Assembly: GCA_002729515.1 (NCBI GenBank)
Contig: PBYF01000093.1
Location: 1-34,779, forward strand
Direction of reading: 5' to 3'
Length of the DNA: 34,779 nt
Origin: Deltaproteobacteria bacterium
GTDB lineage: Bacteria; Myxococcota_A; UBA9160; SMWR01
Shown here: in pieces, positions 16,328-24,392 of the stretch
Layout of the letters: each line of letters opens with the position of its first letter
How positions within the stretch are numbered: the first letter of the stretch is position 1
Notes under the pieces: generated by a model
Databases searched by the model: none
What the model saw: the letters and a program-made list of their open reading frames with translations, nothing else
Told to the model about the DNA's origin: nothing
Position numbers and translations under genes: made by a program

Positions 16328-17119
16328 ATGAGCACACGCCGCCCCGCTGTGGCGGGGCTCTTCTACCCGGCCGACCCGGCGCAACTCGCCGCGGACGTGG
16401 CGCGCCACCTCTCGGAAGCCGTGCAGCCGCACGAGCCGGGCTCGCCTCCCAAGGCCGTGATCGCTCCCCACGCGGGCTACGCCTACTCGGGCCCCGTCGC
16501 GGGCTCGGCCTTCAGCGCCGCGGCGCACCACCGCGGCGAGGTGGAACGGGTGGTGCTACTCGGCCCCTCGCACCGGGTTCCCGTCGATGGCCTGGCGGTG
16601 CCCCGCGACGACGTATTCGAGACCCCTCTCGGCGGGGTGCCGCTCGACCGCCCGGCGATCGAGGCGGCGCTCGCACTCCCGCAGGTCGTCGAATCCGATG
16701 CGGCGCACCGCGAGGAGCACAGTCTCGAGGTGCAGCTGCCGTTCCTGCAGGAAGTGCTCGGCCCGTTCCACCTGGTGCCGTTCAGCGTCGGCCAGGCGCG
16801 GGCCGAGGAGGTCGCGGAGGTACTCGACCTGCTCTGGGGCGGCCCGGAGACCCTGGTCGTGATCAGCTCCGACCTGAGCCACTACCACGATTACGACGCG
16901 GCGCGCGATCTCGACGCGGCGACGACCCGCGCCATCGAGTCCCTCGACCCCGGCTGCCTCGGCGAGCAGTCGGCCTGTGGAAGGATTCCCGTGTCCGGAC
17001 TCCTGCTGACCGCTCGGCGCCGGGGCCTCGCCGTGCGCACACTCGACATCCGCAGCTCGGGAGATACAGCGGGAACACGGGACCGCGTGGTGGGATACGG
17101 TGCCTGGTCACTCGCTTGA
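16328..17119 (+). CDS. amrB: AmmeMemoRadiSam system protein B (MEMO1 family)
   Basis: The 263-residue protein is a MEMO-family member, a fold related to class III extradiol dioxygenases. Marks are RRPAVAGLFYPADPAQL at the N-terminus, APHAGYAYSG (H48, a metal-site histidine by family), LLGPSHRVPV, HSLEVQLPFLQ and VISSDLSHYHDY. A cysteine near the end (SACGRIPVSG) completes the conserved site. Human MEMO1 binds metal, and the bacterial partner reaction with the radical SAM protein is unknown. The start codon is the ATG 6 bp after a -10-like CATTCT. The 3' end overlaps the AMMECR1 gene by 20 bp, so the two are one unit, opposite to amrS. Confidence 0.93.
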   Translation: MSTRRPAVAGLFYPADPAQLAADVARHLSEAVQPHEPGSPPKAVIAPHAGYAYSGPVAGSAFSAAAHHRGEVERVVLLGPSHRVPVDGLAVPRDDVFETPLGGVPLDRPAIEAALALPQVVESDAAHREEHSLEVQLPFLQEVLGPFHLVPFSVGQARAEEVAEVLDLLWGGPETLVVISSDLSHYHDYDAARDLDAATTRAIESLDPGCLGEQSACGRIPVSGLLLTARRRGLAVRTLDIRSSGDTAGTRDRVVGYGAWSLA

Positions 17120-17723
17120 CGGGACCGGCGGCGCCCCCCTGGCGGTCGAGCACCGCACGCAGCTGCTGGAGGTGGCGTCGCGCTCCATCGAGCACGGGCT
17201 CGGCACCGGTCTTCCGCTCCCCGTGGACCCCCGCAACCATCCGCAACCCCTGCGCGAGCGGAGCGCTTGCTTCGTGACGCTGCGCCGGACGGGTGCACTC
17301 CGGGGCTGCATCGGCGAACTCGAGGCCCACCGGTCACTGGTGGAGAGCGTGGCAGACCGCGCCTTTCAGGCCGCGTTTCGAGACCCGCGCTTCGCCTCGC
17401 TTCGCGCCGAAGAGCTGCACGACCTCGAGATCCACGTGGCGATCCTGGGTCCGCTCGCGCCACTCGCCGTCCGCGACGAACGCGAACTCTGGGAACAGCT
17501 CGAGCCAGGAGTCGATGGAGTCACCCTCACCGAAGGAGCGGCACGCGCCACCTTCCTCCCAGCGGTCTGGGAAAAGCTGCCGGAACCCCGGCGCTTCCTC
17601 GCCGAGCTCAAGCGCAAGGCCGGACTCCCTCAGGACCACTGGTCGGACCAGGTTGCAATTTCCCGTTACCAGGTCTTCGAGTTCTCCGGTCGGTACCGTC
17701 GCGGCGAGGACTCGCCGGCCTGA
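17100..17723 (+). CDS. amrA: AmmeMemoRadiSam system protein A (AMMECR1 domain)
   Basis: The 207-residue AMMECR1-domain protein carries the invariant segment ALRGCIGELEAHRSLVESV (LRGCIG) in its first half. It continues with AFRDPRFASLRAEELHDLEIHVAILGPLAPL, the substrate-groove region, and LPEPRRFLAELKRKAGLP with a closing VFEFSGRY. The protein is cytoplasmic with no signal. The start is GTG 17100, inside the end of the MEMO gene (20-bp overlap), implying translational coupling. It is followed within 4 bp of the stop by a perfect 20-bp palindrome. The biochemical role of AMMECR1 domains is not settled. Confidence 0.93.
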   Translation: MPGHSLDGTGGAPLAVEHRTQLLEVASRSIEHGLGTGLPLPVDPRNHPQPLRERSACFVTLRRTGALRGCIGELEAHRSLVESVADRAFQAAFRDPRFASLRAEELHDLEIHVAILGPLAPLAVRDERELWEQLEPGVDGVTLTEGAARATFLPAVWEKLPEPRRFLAELKRKAGLPQDHWSDQVAISRYQVFEFSGRYRRGEDSPA

Positions 17724-17726
17724 GTT

Positions 17727-17746
17727 TCGAGGTGGTACCACCTCGA
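17727..17746. promoter_or_regulatory. Perfect 20-bp palindrome after amrA
   Basis: TCGAGGTGGTACCACCTCGA is its own reverse complement over all 20 bases, starting 4 bp after the amrA stop and about 100 bp before the next gene. It could be a homodimeric repressor operator for the downstream unit, or a hairpin at the end of the amr message; a hairpin without a loop and without a T-run is a poor terminator, so an operator is the better guess. Confidence 0.5.
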
Positions 17747-17849
17747 CATCCACACCGCCCCGGAGCTACCACCAGAGGACGCGCCGTGGCATTCATCTCC
17801 CCGGTGCTACCGCAAGCGCACGCGGCATGGCATCGTCTCGCCACTCCAC

Positions 17850-18935
17850 ATGCCGTCCCCGATCCCCACGCGTATTGCACCGAGTGCACGATTCGCCCCG
17901 TTCACGTCTCCCGAGATCGCCCGGAGTTTCCGGCGCCGGCTCGAGAACGGTGCAATCCTGCGGCCCAGTGGCACTGCACGGGGCAACCCCGGCCGTCTGC
18001 TCCGCATGGGCTACACGCCGAAGCATCGGATCGACCTCTTCGACACCACGTTCTACCTCACGAACGTCCGGCAGAACGCGGACATCCGTTTCTTCGTCGG
18101 CTACGTGGCCCAACGCGGCAGCGGAGCGATCTTTCCGCGGATCTTCTACAAGGACCTCTCTCTCGTATGGCGCTCGGCCTCTCACTACGCGCGGTCAGCC
18201 CGCGAGAACTGGATCGGCAAGGGGGATGTGCGCGAGTACGTCCGGGACGGTTTGCAATACGAATGCTCCGCGGAATCGACGACCGACCTGCCCCTCGAAC
18301 TCCAGACGGCCTTCGAGAAGCTGAGCCGGCTGGTGCGCCGCGTGCGCTACGACGACGACGCCGTTGGCCTGATCCTGCGCAGGGCACCCGACGACCGGAT
18401 CGAAGCCTATGAGGACTTCCGCGGCCCACGCCGGCGGGCCCAGGCAGACCCGCGCAACCGCATCAACCGGGGGCGGCCCATCGCGCGCTTCACGCGCCGG
18501 GCCGACCCGACCTCGCTCCGCTTCGCTGCGGGCTTCCAGCCCGACTTCGGGCGCGGAGTGCTCGAGGTCAGCGAATCCGTGAGCCGGCTTTACGGAGGCA
18601 GACTGCAGCGATTTCGGATCCTGTCGGCGAACCGCAAGATCCAGTACCTCTTCATGGCCGGGCCGCGACAGGTCTGGATCATCCCGGCCCAGGCAACGAC
18701 GACGCAGCTCTCGAGCTACGGCGTGCGTACCGTCGACGTGCTCGCAGACGACGACCTCTTCCTACCGGGCTACGAATACCACGGGGGCGAGACGGGGGTG
18801 GACCAGATCCCCGACGGCTTTGCCGGCGAGATCAGCGAGATCGACCCGTCCCGGGCCGACGCCTCTCCTTGGCTCGAGCGGCTTCCGGTCATCCGCGAGT
18901 TCCGCCGCCGGATTCTCGGGCGGCGACGCGGCTAG
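17850..18935 (+). CDS. Conserved-looking protein of unknown function, 361 residues
   Basis: I do not recognise this family. The 361-residue chain has GC-ending codons throughout, no signal peptide and no clear membrane segment. The N-terminus is basic (RSFRRRLENG), followed by aromatic-rich strands (DLFDTTFYLTNVRQNADIRF, then FFVGYVAQRG and IFPRIFYKDLSLVWRSA). A charged middle contains RRVRYDDDAVGLILRRAPDD, and the C-terminal part has VWIIPAQATTTQLSSYGVRT. The end is rich in arginine (RRRILGRRRG), suggesting contact with nucleic acid or anionic lipid, though that is a guess. ATG 17850 has no ribosome site; ATG 18007 is an alternative. It lies between the amr genes and the antiporter on the same strand, 50 bp before the latter. 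Confidence 0.75.
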   Translation: MPSPIPTRIAPSARFAPFTSPEIARSFRRRLENGAILRPSGTARGNPGRLLRMGYTPKHRIDLFDTTFYLTNVRQNADIRFFVGYVAQRGSGAIFPRIFYKDLSLVWRSASHYARSARENWIGKGDVREYVRDGLQYECSAESTTDLPLELQTAFEKLSRLVRRVRYDDDAVGLILRRAPDDRIEAYEDFRGPRRRAQADPRNRINRGRPIARFTRRADPTSLRFAAGFQPDFGRGVLEVSESVSRLYGGRLQRFRILSANRKIQYLFMAGPRQVWIIPAQATTTQLSSYGVRTVDVLADDDLFLPGYEYHGGETGVDQIPDGFAGEISEIDPSRADASPWLERLPVIREFRRRILGRRRG

Positions 18936-18985
18936 GTGAAAGCGCGCCGTTCCAAGGCGCGTCCCAAATCTGCGACACTCCGGAA

Positions 18986-20716
18986 GTGGAAGAGCGCCAT
19001 CTGCTGATCTTCCTGGTGCAGGTCTTCCTGCTCCTGTCGCTGGCCCGCGGCTTTGGAGAGATCGTGCGCCGCTGGGGCCACCCTCCCCTGGCCGGCGAGA
19101 TTCTGATCGGCGTCCTACTCGGTCCCACGGTGCTGGGCCGGGCCCTGCCCGAACTCGCTGGAGCGATCTTCCCCACGGACGCGATCCAGGAATCGATGCT
19201 CGACACGGTCTCCCAGATCGGTGTGCTCTTCCTGCTGCTCGAGACCGGGCTCGAAGTCGACGCCTCTGCGGCCTGGCGTCAGCGGGGCCCCACCCTGCGA
19301 ATCGGAATCGTGGGCGTTCTGGTACCGCTCGCGCTGGGCTTCGCGCTCTCGCTCGGCCTGCCGGACCGCTACCTCATCGATGCCGAACAGCGCGTGATCT
19401 TCGCCCTCTTCCTCGGAACCACCATGGCGATCAGCTCGATGGTGATCATCGCGCGCGTGCTTCACGACCTCGACCTGGTGAAGAGCGACCTCGGCCTGCT
19501 GACGCTCTGCGGCTACGCGGTCAACGACATCCTCGCCTGGGTGATCTTCAGCATCATCATCGCGACCACTACGCAGGGAACGCTGACGCTCGTCTCGTTC
19601 GGACCGTTCCTGCTCTTCACGTTGCTGTTCACGACGCTGTCGCTCACCCTCGGAAGGCGCCTGGCCGACCGGGCGATCGACTACATCACCGCACAGCGCC
19701 CCGACAATCCCGGGGCCGTGCTGAGCTTCGTGTGTTGCCTCGGCCTGCTCTGGGGAGCGCTCACCCAGTGGATGGAGCTGACCGCGCTGTTCGGCTTCTT
19801 CCTGGCCGGGGTCATGGCCGGCGAGGCCCGCCACCTCTCGGAACGCACGCGCCACAGTCTGAGCCAGATGGTGCACTCGATCTTCGTCCCGCTCTACTTC
19901 GCCGGCATCGGCCTGCGCATCGACTTCTTCGAGAACTTCGACCTGCTGCTCGTGGTGTTCGTGAGCCTCGTGTCCATCGTGGGCAAGTTCCTCGGCGCCT
20001 GGCTCGGCGCGCTCGGGCCCGGCATCTCCCGGGAAGACCGGCTGTCGCTCGGCATCGCATTCACACCGAGCGGCGTCACCGGAATTGTCGTGGCGGGCGT
20101 CGCGCTGGAGCTGGGAATCCTCTCCACCCCGGTCTTCGTGGCGATCGTCTTCTCGACGCTCATTTCGTCGCTGCTCGTGGGACCTTGGCTGGCGTGGTCG
20201 ATCCATCGCCGGCGCGAACTCGACATTCTCGAGTTCCTGCCGAGAAACGCCGTGATTCCCGACCTGCACAGCACCGAGCGTTTCCAGGCGATTCGCGAGT
20301 TGTGCGACACGGTCGCCGACCGCACCGACCTCGACGCCCGGAAACTCTCCGAAGCGGTGCAGAAGCGCGAGACGCTGATGGGAACCGGAACCGGCCACGC
20401 CATGGCGGTGCCCCACGCGCGCTTAGCGGGGCTGCGGCGCCCCGTGATCGCCTTCGGCCGCTCGATCCCGGGGATCGACTGGGACGCCCCGGACGGACAC
20501 GAAGTCCACCTCGTATTCCTGGTACTTACGCCGGAAAGCGAGAACGGACTCCAACTTCAGATCCTGGCGGCGCTGGCCCAGGCCATGCTGCCCGCCGAGG
20601 CCCGCACCCGGCTGCGTCGCGCCGAGACGAGCGACGCCGCCCGGCGGGCACTCGACGCAGCGCTGCGCTCCCAGGAACTCGTGCGGCTCGCGGCCGACCC
20701 GCCGGAGGCCGGTTGA
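18986..20716 (+). CDS. CPA2 cation:proton antiporter fused to PTS EIIA-type domain
   Basis: From GTG 18986 the protein has 576 residues. The first about 400 form a CPA2 (KefB/NapA-like) exchanger with about twelve membrane segments: PPLAGEILIGVLLGPTVLG, LFLLLETGLEVD, LCGYAVNDILAWVIF (with the ND pair expected at the ion site), LFGFFLAGVMAGEA and LYFAGIGLRIDF. Residues about 425-565 are a PTS fructose-type EIIA domain. Its active-histidine motif is AVPHARL (about H477), preceded by RETLMGTGTGHAM and followed by VHLVFLVLTP. Such fusions place ion exchange under phosphorelay or sugar-status control. The start lacks a Shine-Dalgarno sequence, and GACACT lies 6 bp upstream. Upstream open frame to 18869 overlaps the preceding gene and is not used. 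Confidence 0.9.
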   Translation: MEERHLLIFLVQVFLLLSLARGFGEIVRRWGHPPLAGEILIGVLLGPTVLGRALPELAGAIFPTDAIQESMLDTVSQIGVLFLLLETGLEVDASAAWRQRGPTLRIGIVGVLVPLALGFALSLGLPDRYLIDAEQRVIFALFLGTTMAISSMVIIARVLHDLDLVKSDLGLLTLCGYAVNDILAWVIFSIIIATTTQGTLTLVSFGPFLLFTLLFTTLSLTLGRRLADRAIDYITAQRPDNPGAVLSFVCCLGLLWGALTQWMELTALFGFFLAGVMAGEARHLSERTRHSLSQMVHSIFVPLYFAGIGLRIDFFENFDLLLVVFVSLVSIVGKFLGAWLGALGPGISREDRLSLGIAFTPSGVTGIVVAGVALELGILSTPVFVAIVFSTLISSLLVGPWLAWSIHRRRELDILEFLPRNAVIPDLHSTERFQAIRELCDTVADRTDLDARKLSEAVQKRETLMGTGTGHAMAVPHARLAGLRRPVIAFGRSIPGIDWDAPDGHEVHLVFLVLTPESENGLQLQILAALAQAMLPAEARTRLRRAETSDAARRALDAALRSQELVRLAADPPEAG

Positions 20717-20969
20717 GCCCTCCGCGCGGGCACCCGCCGCGCAACCGACCCGCAGTGATCGCGGCGCTGGCCCCGTAGCGGCGCTTGCGCAGTCGCAGGC
20801 AGGCATTCAAGATGGCGTCGAGCGATCCCCTTGATCGCCGACACCGACTCACCCTTCGAGCCCGGCGCCGACTGGCTCGAGCCGTATTCGAGTCTCTCCG
20901 GACGACTCCCGAAGCTCGAACCCGCCCGGCACGCCGCCGCAAGAAACCCCAAGAAAAGGAGTGCAATAC

Positions 20970-21287
20970 ATGGCCAAGCACCTGCTCGTAGTCTTGACGA
21001 ATGCAGCGGAGGGCAAGGACGAGGAGTTCAACCAGTGGTACAACGACGTCCACCTGGGAGACGTCCTCTCCGTCGACGGCTTCGTGGGCGCCCAGCGTTT
21101 TGCGCTCGACGCGTTGGGCGGCGAACCGCCTCACCGCTACCTGGCACTCTACGAGATCGAGACCGACGACATTGATGCCGCGGTCAAGAACCTCGGCGAG
21201 TCTGCGGGCTCAATGGTGATCAGCGACGCCATGACCGACGCGACAGCCCTGGTGGCCTCGCCGATTACAGAACGCCGCACGGCGTGA
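20970..21287 (+). CDS. Small ferredoxin-like (dimeric alpha/beta barrel) protein, EthD/DUF4286-like
   Basis: The start is set at ATG 20970 by AAGGAG eight bases upstream; the GTG at 20961 overlaps that ribosome site and is unlikely. The 105-residue protein begins MAKHLLVVLTNAAEGKDEEF and then NQWYNDVHLGDVLSVDGFVG. This is the strand-helix pattern with the conserved WYNDVH histidine of dimeric alpha/beta-barrel proteins such as EthD and DUF4286. AQRFAL and RYLALYEIETDD form the next strands. Members of these families are often accessory or catalytic proteins in aromatic or terpenoid catabolism. It is convergent with the SDR gene (6 bp apart) and stands alone on plus. Confidence 0.85.
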   Translation: MAKHLLVVLTNAAEGKDEEFNQWYNDVHLGDVLSVDGFVGAQRFALDALGGEPPHRYLALYEIETDDIDAAVKNLGESAGSMVISDAMTDATALVASPITERRTA

Positions 21288-21293
21288 CCGGAC

Positions 21294-22103
21294 TCAGAGC
21301 AGCCCCTCTCGGACCCCCACGTCGACCTCTCCGCAGTAGCCGTAGTCGACGATCAAGAGATGGCCGCTCACGAAACGCGCTGCATCGCTGTTGAGGAAGA
21401 TGAGCGGATCGGCCATCTCCTCGGGCGTGGCGTTGCGTCCGATCGGCGCCAGAAAGAACTGCTCCAGCGTCTCCTTGCCTCCGGCCTGGTTGTGGAAGAC
21501 CGGCAACATGGGCGTGTCCGTAGGCGACGGAAGCAGCGCGTTCAATCGGATCTCGCGCGAGATGAGCTCCGAAGCCCTCATCTGCGTGTAGACGTTCAAC
21601 GCCTGCTTCGAGCCCAGGTACCCCGAGGCCAGCTCGGGATTGGCCTCGCACCAGGCACGCGATTGCTCGAAGGATCCAATCGCCATCAACTCCTTCCACT
21701 TCTCGAGGTTCTTCTTGTAGCCGATCCCCGCCACCGAGCTGATCAGGCTCACGGCGCCGCCCTTCGGGACCCGCGGCAGCAGAACCTCTATGCAGTGACG
21801 CACCCCGACGAAGTTCACCACCATCGTCTGCAGGTTGTCGAAGCCCGGCGGACCCGGCACGCCGGCGCACACGAAGAGCGACGGGATGTCTCCCGGGATC
21901 TGCTCGGCAGCGGCTTCGATGGAAGCCGGGTTCGACAAGTCGACTTCGATCGTCTGCTTCACGGGCGCCGTGATCGGCGCGATGTCGAGCGCGATCACCT
22001 CCGCACCCATCTCGGCCAGCGTGCGGGCGCAGGCCTCTCCCATTCCAGTCGCCGCACCGACGACCACGCACCGCTTGCCCTCGTAGCCCAGAATATCCCG
22101 CAT
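21294..22103 (-). CDS. Short-chain dehydrogenase/reductase (3-alpha-HSD-like)
   Basis: The 269-residue classical SDR begins with a nucleotide motif VVGAATGMGEACA near 14-26. The expected NNAG is replaced by FVCAGVPG. The catalytic serine is in SLISSVAGIG, and the tyrosine-lysine pair in GYLGSKQALN (YxxxK). An insertion of about 30 residues between the serine and tyrosine, a gap at the NNAG position and RLNALLPSPTDTP resemble 3-alpha-hydroxysteroid dehydrogenase-type SDRs. NAD(H) use is favoured by LDIAP after beta-2. ATG 22103 has AAGGAG seven bases upstream. It follows the second CoA-transferase by 19 bp in the same unit, which suggests the pair act on one alcohol/ketone acyl substrate. Confidence 0.9.
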   Translation of the reverse strand: MRDILGYEGKRCVVVGAATGMGEACARTLAEMGAEVIALDIAPITAPVKQTIEVDLSNPASIEAAAEQIPGDIPSLFVCAGVPGPPGFDNLQTMVVNFVGVRHCIEVLLPRVPKGGAVSLISSVAGIGYKKNLEKWKELMAIGSFEQSRAWCEANPELASGYLGSKQALNVYTQMRASELISREIRLNALLPSPTDTPMLPVFHNQAGGKETLEQFFLAPIGRNATPEEMADPLIFLNSDAARFVSGHLLIVDYGYCGEVDVGVREGLL

Positions 22104-22122
22104 CTTGCTTCTCCTTCCCGGC

Positions 22123-23340
22123 TCACGTAACCGCGCCGGCCGCCTTCAACCCGATGATCGACTCCGTATCGTACCCGAGTTCGGCGAGGATCTCGTCGCC
22201 GTGTTCGTTGAACTCCGGTGCGCGCGCCGTCTCGGTCGTTTCCTCATCGAACTGCACGGGGCTCGCCACCAGCTCGAATTCGACCCCCTCGCGCGTGGCC
22301 GTCTGCACCATGTAGCCGTTGGCGCGCACCTGGGGATCCGCCGCCACCTCGAGCGTGTTCTGGACCGGTGCCCACTGCCCGGCGAGAGTCGAAAACCGCT
22401 CGGTCCACTCGGCCAGCGTGGCCCCCCCGAGCACCTCGGCGATGATCTCCTTCGCTTCGCCCGCGTTCTTCGAGAGGTTTTCCGCGGAGTCGAAACGCGG
22501 GTCTCGGATCAGCTCAGGGCGTTCGATGTGTTCGCAGAAATCAGGCCAGTACTTGAAGCCCTGCAACATCACCACGCTGACAAAGCGAGCATCCGACGTC
22601 TTGTAAAGACCCGTCAGCGGATTGCCAGGTCCGCCCGCCGAGGTGGGCAAGCTCCACGGCTCCCCCGTCTGCAGCGAGAGCGCGATGGCCGCCGCCATCG
22701 CCCATGATCCCGCCGCGAGCAGCGAGACGTCGATCACCGAGGGTTCCCCCGTGCGCTCGCGCTTGAAGAGCGCGCCCGCGATGCCCCCGGCGATCGTCAT
22801 GCCGCCCATCGAATCCCCGTAGCCCGGGCCGGGCTGCGGCACCACGAAGGGCAGACCCGGTGGCGTGGCGCTCTGCGCACTTCCGGCACGGCACCAGAAA
22901 CTCGTCATGTCGTAGCCGCCCCGATCCTTGTCCGGGCCCTTCGGACCAAAAGCAGTTCCCCGCACGTAGATGATCTTCGGGTTGTGGGCGCGGAGGTCAG
23001 CGACCTCCAGCTTCAGCCGCCTGAGCGAACTGGGAAGCTTGTTGGTGAGAAAGACATCGCTCGTCGCCGCGATCTTGAAGAGGACTTCGAGCCCCTCGGG
23101 CCGGGCGAGGTCGATCCCGATCGAACGCTTGCCCCGGTTCGAGTGCTCGTTGAGCACGTGAACACCCTTCGAGAGGTCGACCACGCCGGTCCGACCGAGG
23201 CCGCGCATCGCGTCACCCCGCTCGGCGTGCTCCACCTTGATCACATCGGCGCCCCAATCCGCCAGGACGGCCGAGGCGGCCGGCACAAAGGTGTGCTCGG
23301 CGAACTCGAGGACTCGCACTCCCTGCATCACGTCGCTCAC
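22123..23340 (-). CDS. CaiB/BaiF family class III CoA-transferase (second copy)
   Basis: The 405-residue protein is of full family length: GVRVLEFAEHTFVPAASAVLADWGADVIKVE at 7-37, SNRGKRSIGIDLARPEG at 67-83, DVFLTNKLPSSLRRL, and RGTAFGPKGPDKDRGGYD. The predicted catalytic aspartate is D176 in GPGYGDSMGG, followed by GALFKRERTGEPSVIDVSLL. It differs strongly in sequence from the copy at 4562-5740, so it is not a recent duplicate. It leads the two-gene unit with the SDR. GTG 23340 has GGAGGA seven bases upstream, but that site lies in the 3' arm of a perfect 7-bp inverted repeat (23346-23362). Confidence 0.92.
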   Translation of the reverse strand: MSDVMQGVRVLEFAEHTFVPAASAVLADWGADVIKVEHAERGDAMRGLGRTGVVDLSKGVHVLNEHSNRGKRSIGIDLARPEGLEVLFKIAATSDVFLTNKLPSSLRRLKLEVADLRAHNPKIIYVRGTAFGPKGPDKDRGGYDMTSFWCRAGSAQSATPPGLPFVVPQPGPGYGDSMGGMTIAGGIAGALFKRERTGEPSVIDVSLLAAGSWAMAAAIALSLQTGEPWSLPTSAGGPGNPLTGLYKTSDARFVSVVMLQGFKYWPDFCEHIERPELIRDPRFDSAENLSKNAGEAKEIIAEVLGGATLAEWTERFSTLAGQWAPVQNTLEVAADPQVRANGYMVQTATREGVEFELVASPVQFDEETTETARAPEFNEHGDEILAELGYDTESIIGLKAAGAVT

Positions 23341-23345
23341 GTTCG

Positions 23346-23362
23346 TCTCCTCCGAGAGGAGA
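23346..23362 (-). promoter_or_regulatory. Hairpin that could mask the CoA-transferase ribosome site
   Basis: On the minus strand TCTCCTC, a 3-nt loop, and GAGGAGA form a perfect 7-bp stem whose 3' arm contains the Shine-Dalgarno sequence of the gene starting at 23340. Such pairing can lower or gate translation. The arms are low in complexity, so chance is possible. Confidence 0.35.
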
Positions 23363-23439
23363 CCATACGCGATCGACCCCAGAGTGCGCCGCCGGCGCTG
23401 GGCACGGCCCCCGGCGCCGGTGGAGACTCCAGCCGGACG

Positions 23440-23877
23440 CTAGCGGGGGGTGATCCGGAAGGACCCGAACGCAAAGCCCAGGTTCACTCCCCGCCCCTTG
23501 CCCGATAGCGAGAGGCTGACGTTTCCCTTGGTTACCACCCGCGCGTCGACACTCCCACCGGCTCCGGCGTGGGCAATGGCCTCGCCGTAGGAGCCGTAGA
23601 CGCTGCTGATGTCTTCGACCTGGGAGAACGTGCCCTTGCCCCCGACCACATTGCTGGCCCCGAAACTGAATCCGCCGCCGTGGGTAACGATGTCCACGTT
23701 GGCTTCCTGGCCGTTGGTACACGAGACATGCCCCGTGCCCCGCGAGGTCTTGTAGAACGCCGACCAACCCTTCAGCTGATAGGTCATCTGGCACTTGGTC
23801 ACTGCAAGAGCCGGCGCAACGCCCCCGAACACCAGCAGCGCACAGATAGCCAAAAGCCTCGAAACGAATCGGAGCAT
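23440..23877 (-). CDS. Secreted protein of unknown function, 145 residues
   Basis: The start is ATG 23877, next to GGGGGGAGG; an upstream ATG at 23904 would spoil the signal peptide. Residues 1-24 (MLRFVSRLLAICALLVFGGV, ending APALA) form a Sec signal peptide. The mature protein, about 120 residues, has two cysteines (KCQMTY and HVSCTNG) that probably pair, and a glycine-rich strand pattern: THGGGFSFGASNVVGGKGTF, VYGSYGEAIAHAGAGGS, NVSLSLSGKGRGVNLGFAFG. I know similar small secreted proteins in Proteobacteria without a function. It is divergent from the next secreted protein across 515 bp. Confidence 0.8.
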   Translation of the reverse strand: MLRFVSRLLAICALLVFGGVAPALAVTKCQMTYQLKGWSAFYKTSRGTGHVSCTNGQEANVDIVTHGGGFSFGASNVVGGKGTFSQVEDISSVYGSYGEAIAHAGAGGSVDARVVTKGNVSLSLSGKGRGVNLGFAFGSFRITPR

Positions 23878-24392
23878 TGCCTCCCCCCCTTCGCGGCAGA
23901 ACACCGCACACCACGCCCGAATGAAATCGCAGTACGAGCAACTCTACGGCGACGCTCGAACTGCCGCCAGCGGTCCCCTGAGCCCGGCGCGTGCGCTCCA
24001 GGGGAATGTCGGGAAGACGGCTCCCGTTGTCGCAGGCGATCTCGCACTGCGCCTGCTCGAAAAACGGAAGCTTGCGAAAGGCCTCCCATGGCGTGGGGAC
24101 ACTGGAAGTCGCCGCCTCGCGATCCTCCGGTACGCTCGCCCAGCTCCTCTCCTGCGCCGCCGGCCAGAATGCCGAGTCTCGACTACAGCGCCGGGGTGCC
24201 TATCGGCCGCGGTACTGCAATTCGCGTAGGGGAGTGGCGCGATTGATGAAACGAACGCTTGAACTCGACCCGGAAACACCACCGGCCACCAGCAGTTGCG
24301 CCGCTTCGGGGAGCCACGCCGCCAAGGGACGACGATGGCGGTTGCGAGTGGTAGGCTTTCAGATCACGGCAATTTCGGAGGGCTCGAAAAAG
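23878..24392. other. 515-bp divergent intergenic region
   Basis: This lies between two divergent secreted-protein genes. The plus strand has a 102-codon open frame from ATG 23921 to 24229 (MKSQYEQLYGDARTAASG...), but its codon third positions are less GC-rich than those of the real genes, and I find no ribosome site or family. It may be a decayed gene. I see no clear promoter boxes or RNA gene. Confidence 0.4.

Noticed and set aside
13809-16331. 840-codon plus-strand open frame, the longest plus-strand one in the window
   Set aside because: It covers the MFS gene out of frame and the antisense of amrS. Both real genes are well supported, so length alone is not evidence.
20831-20940. Coding-like plus frame (LIADTDSPFEPGADWLEPYS)
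   Set aside because: Third positions are GC-rich, but no upstream start, ribosome site or family match is visible and the frame continues into the next gene out of phase; probably chance or a tiny remnant.
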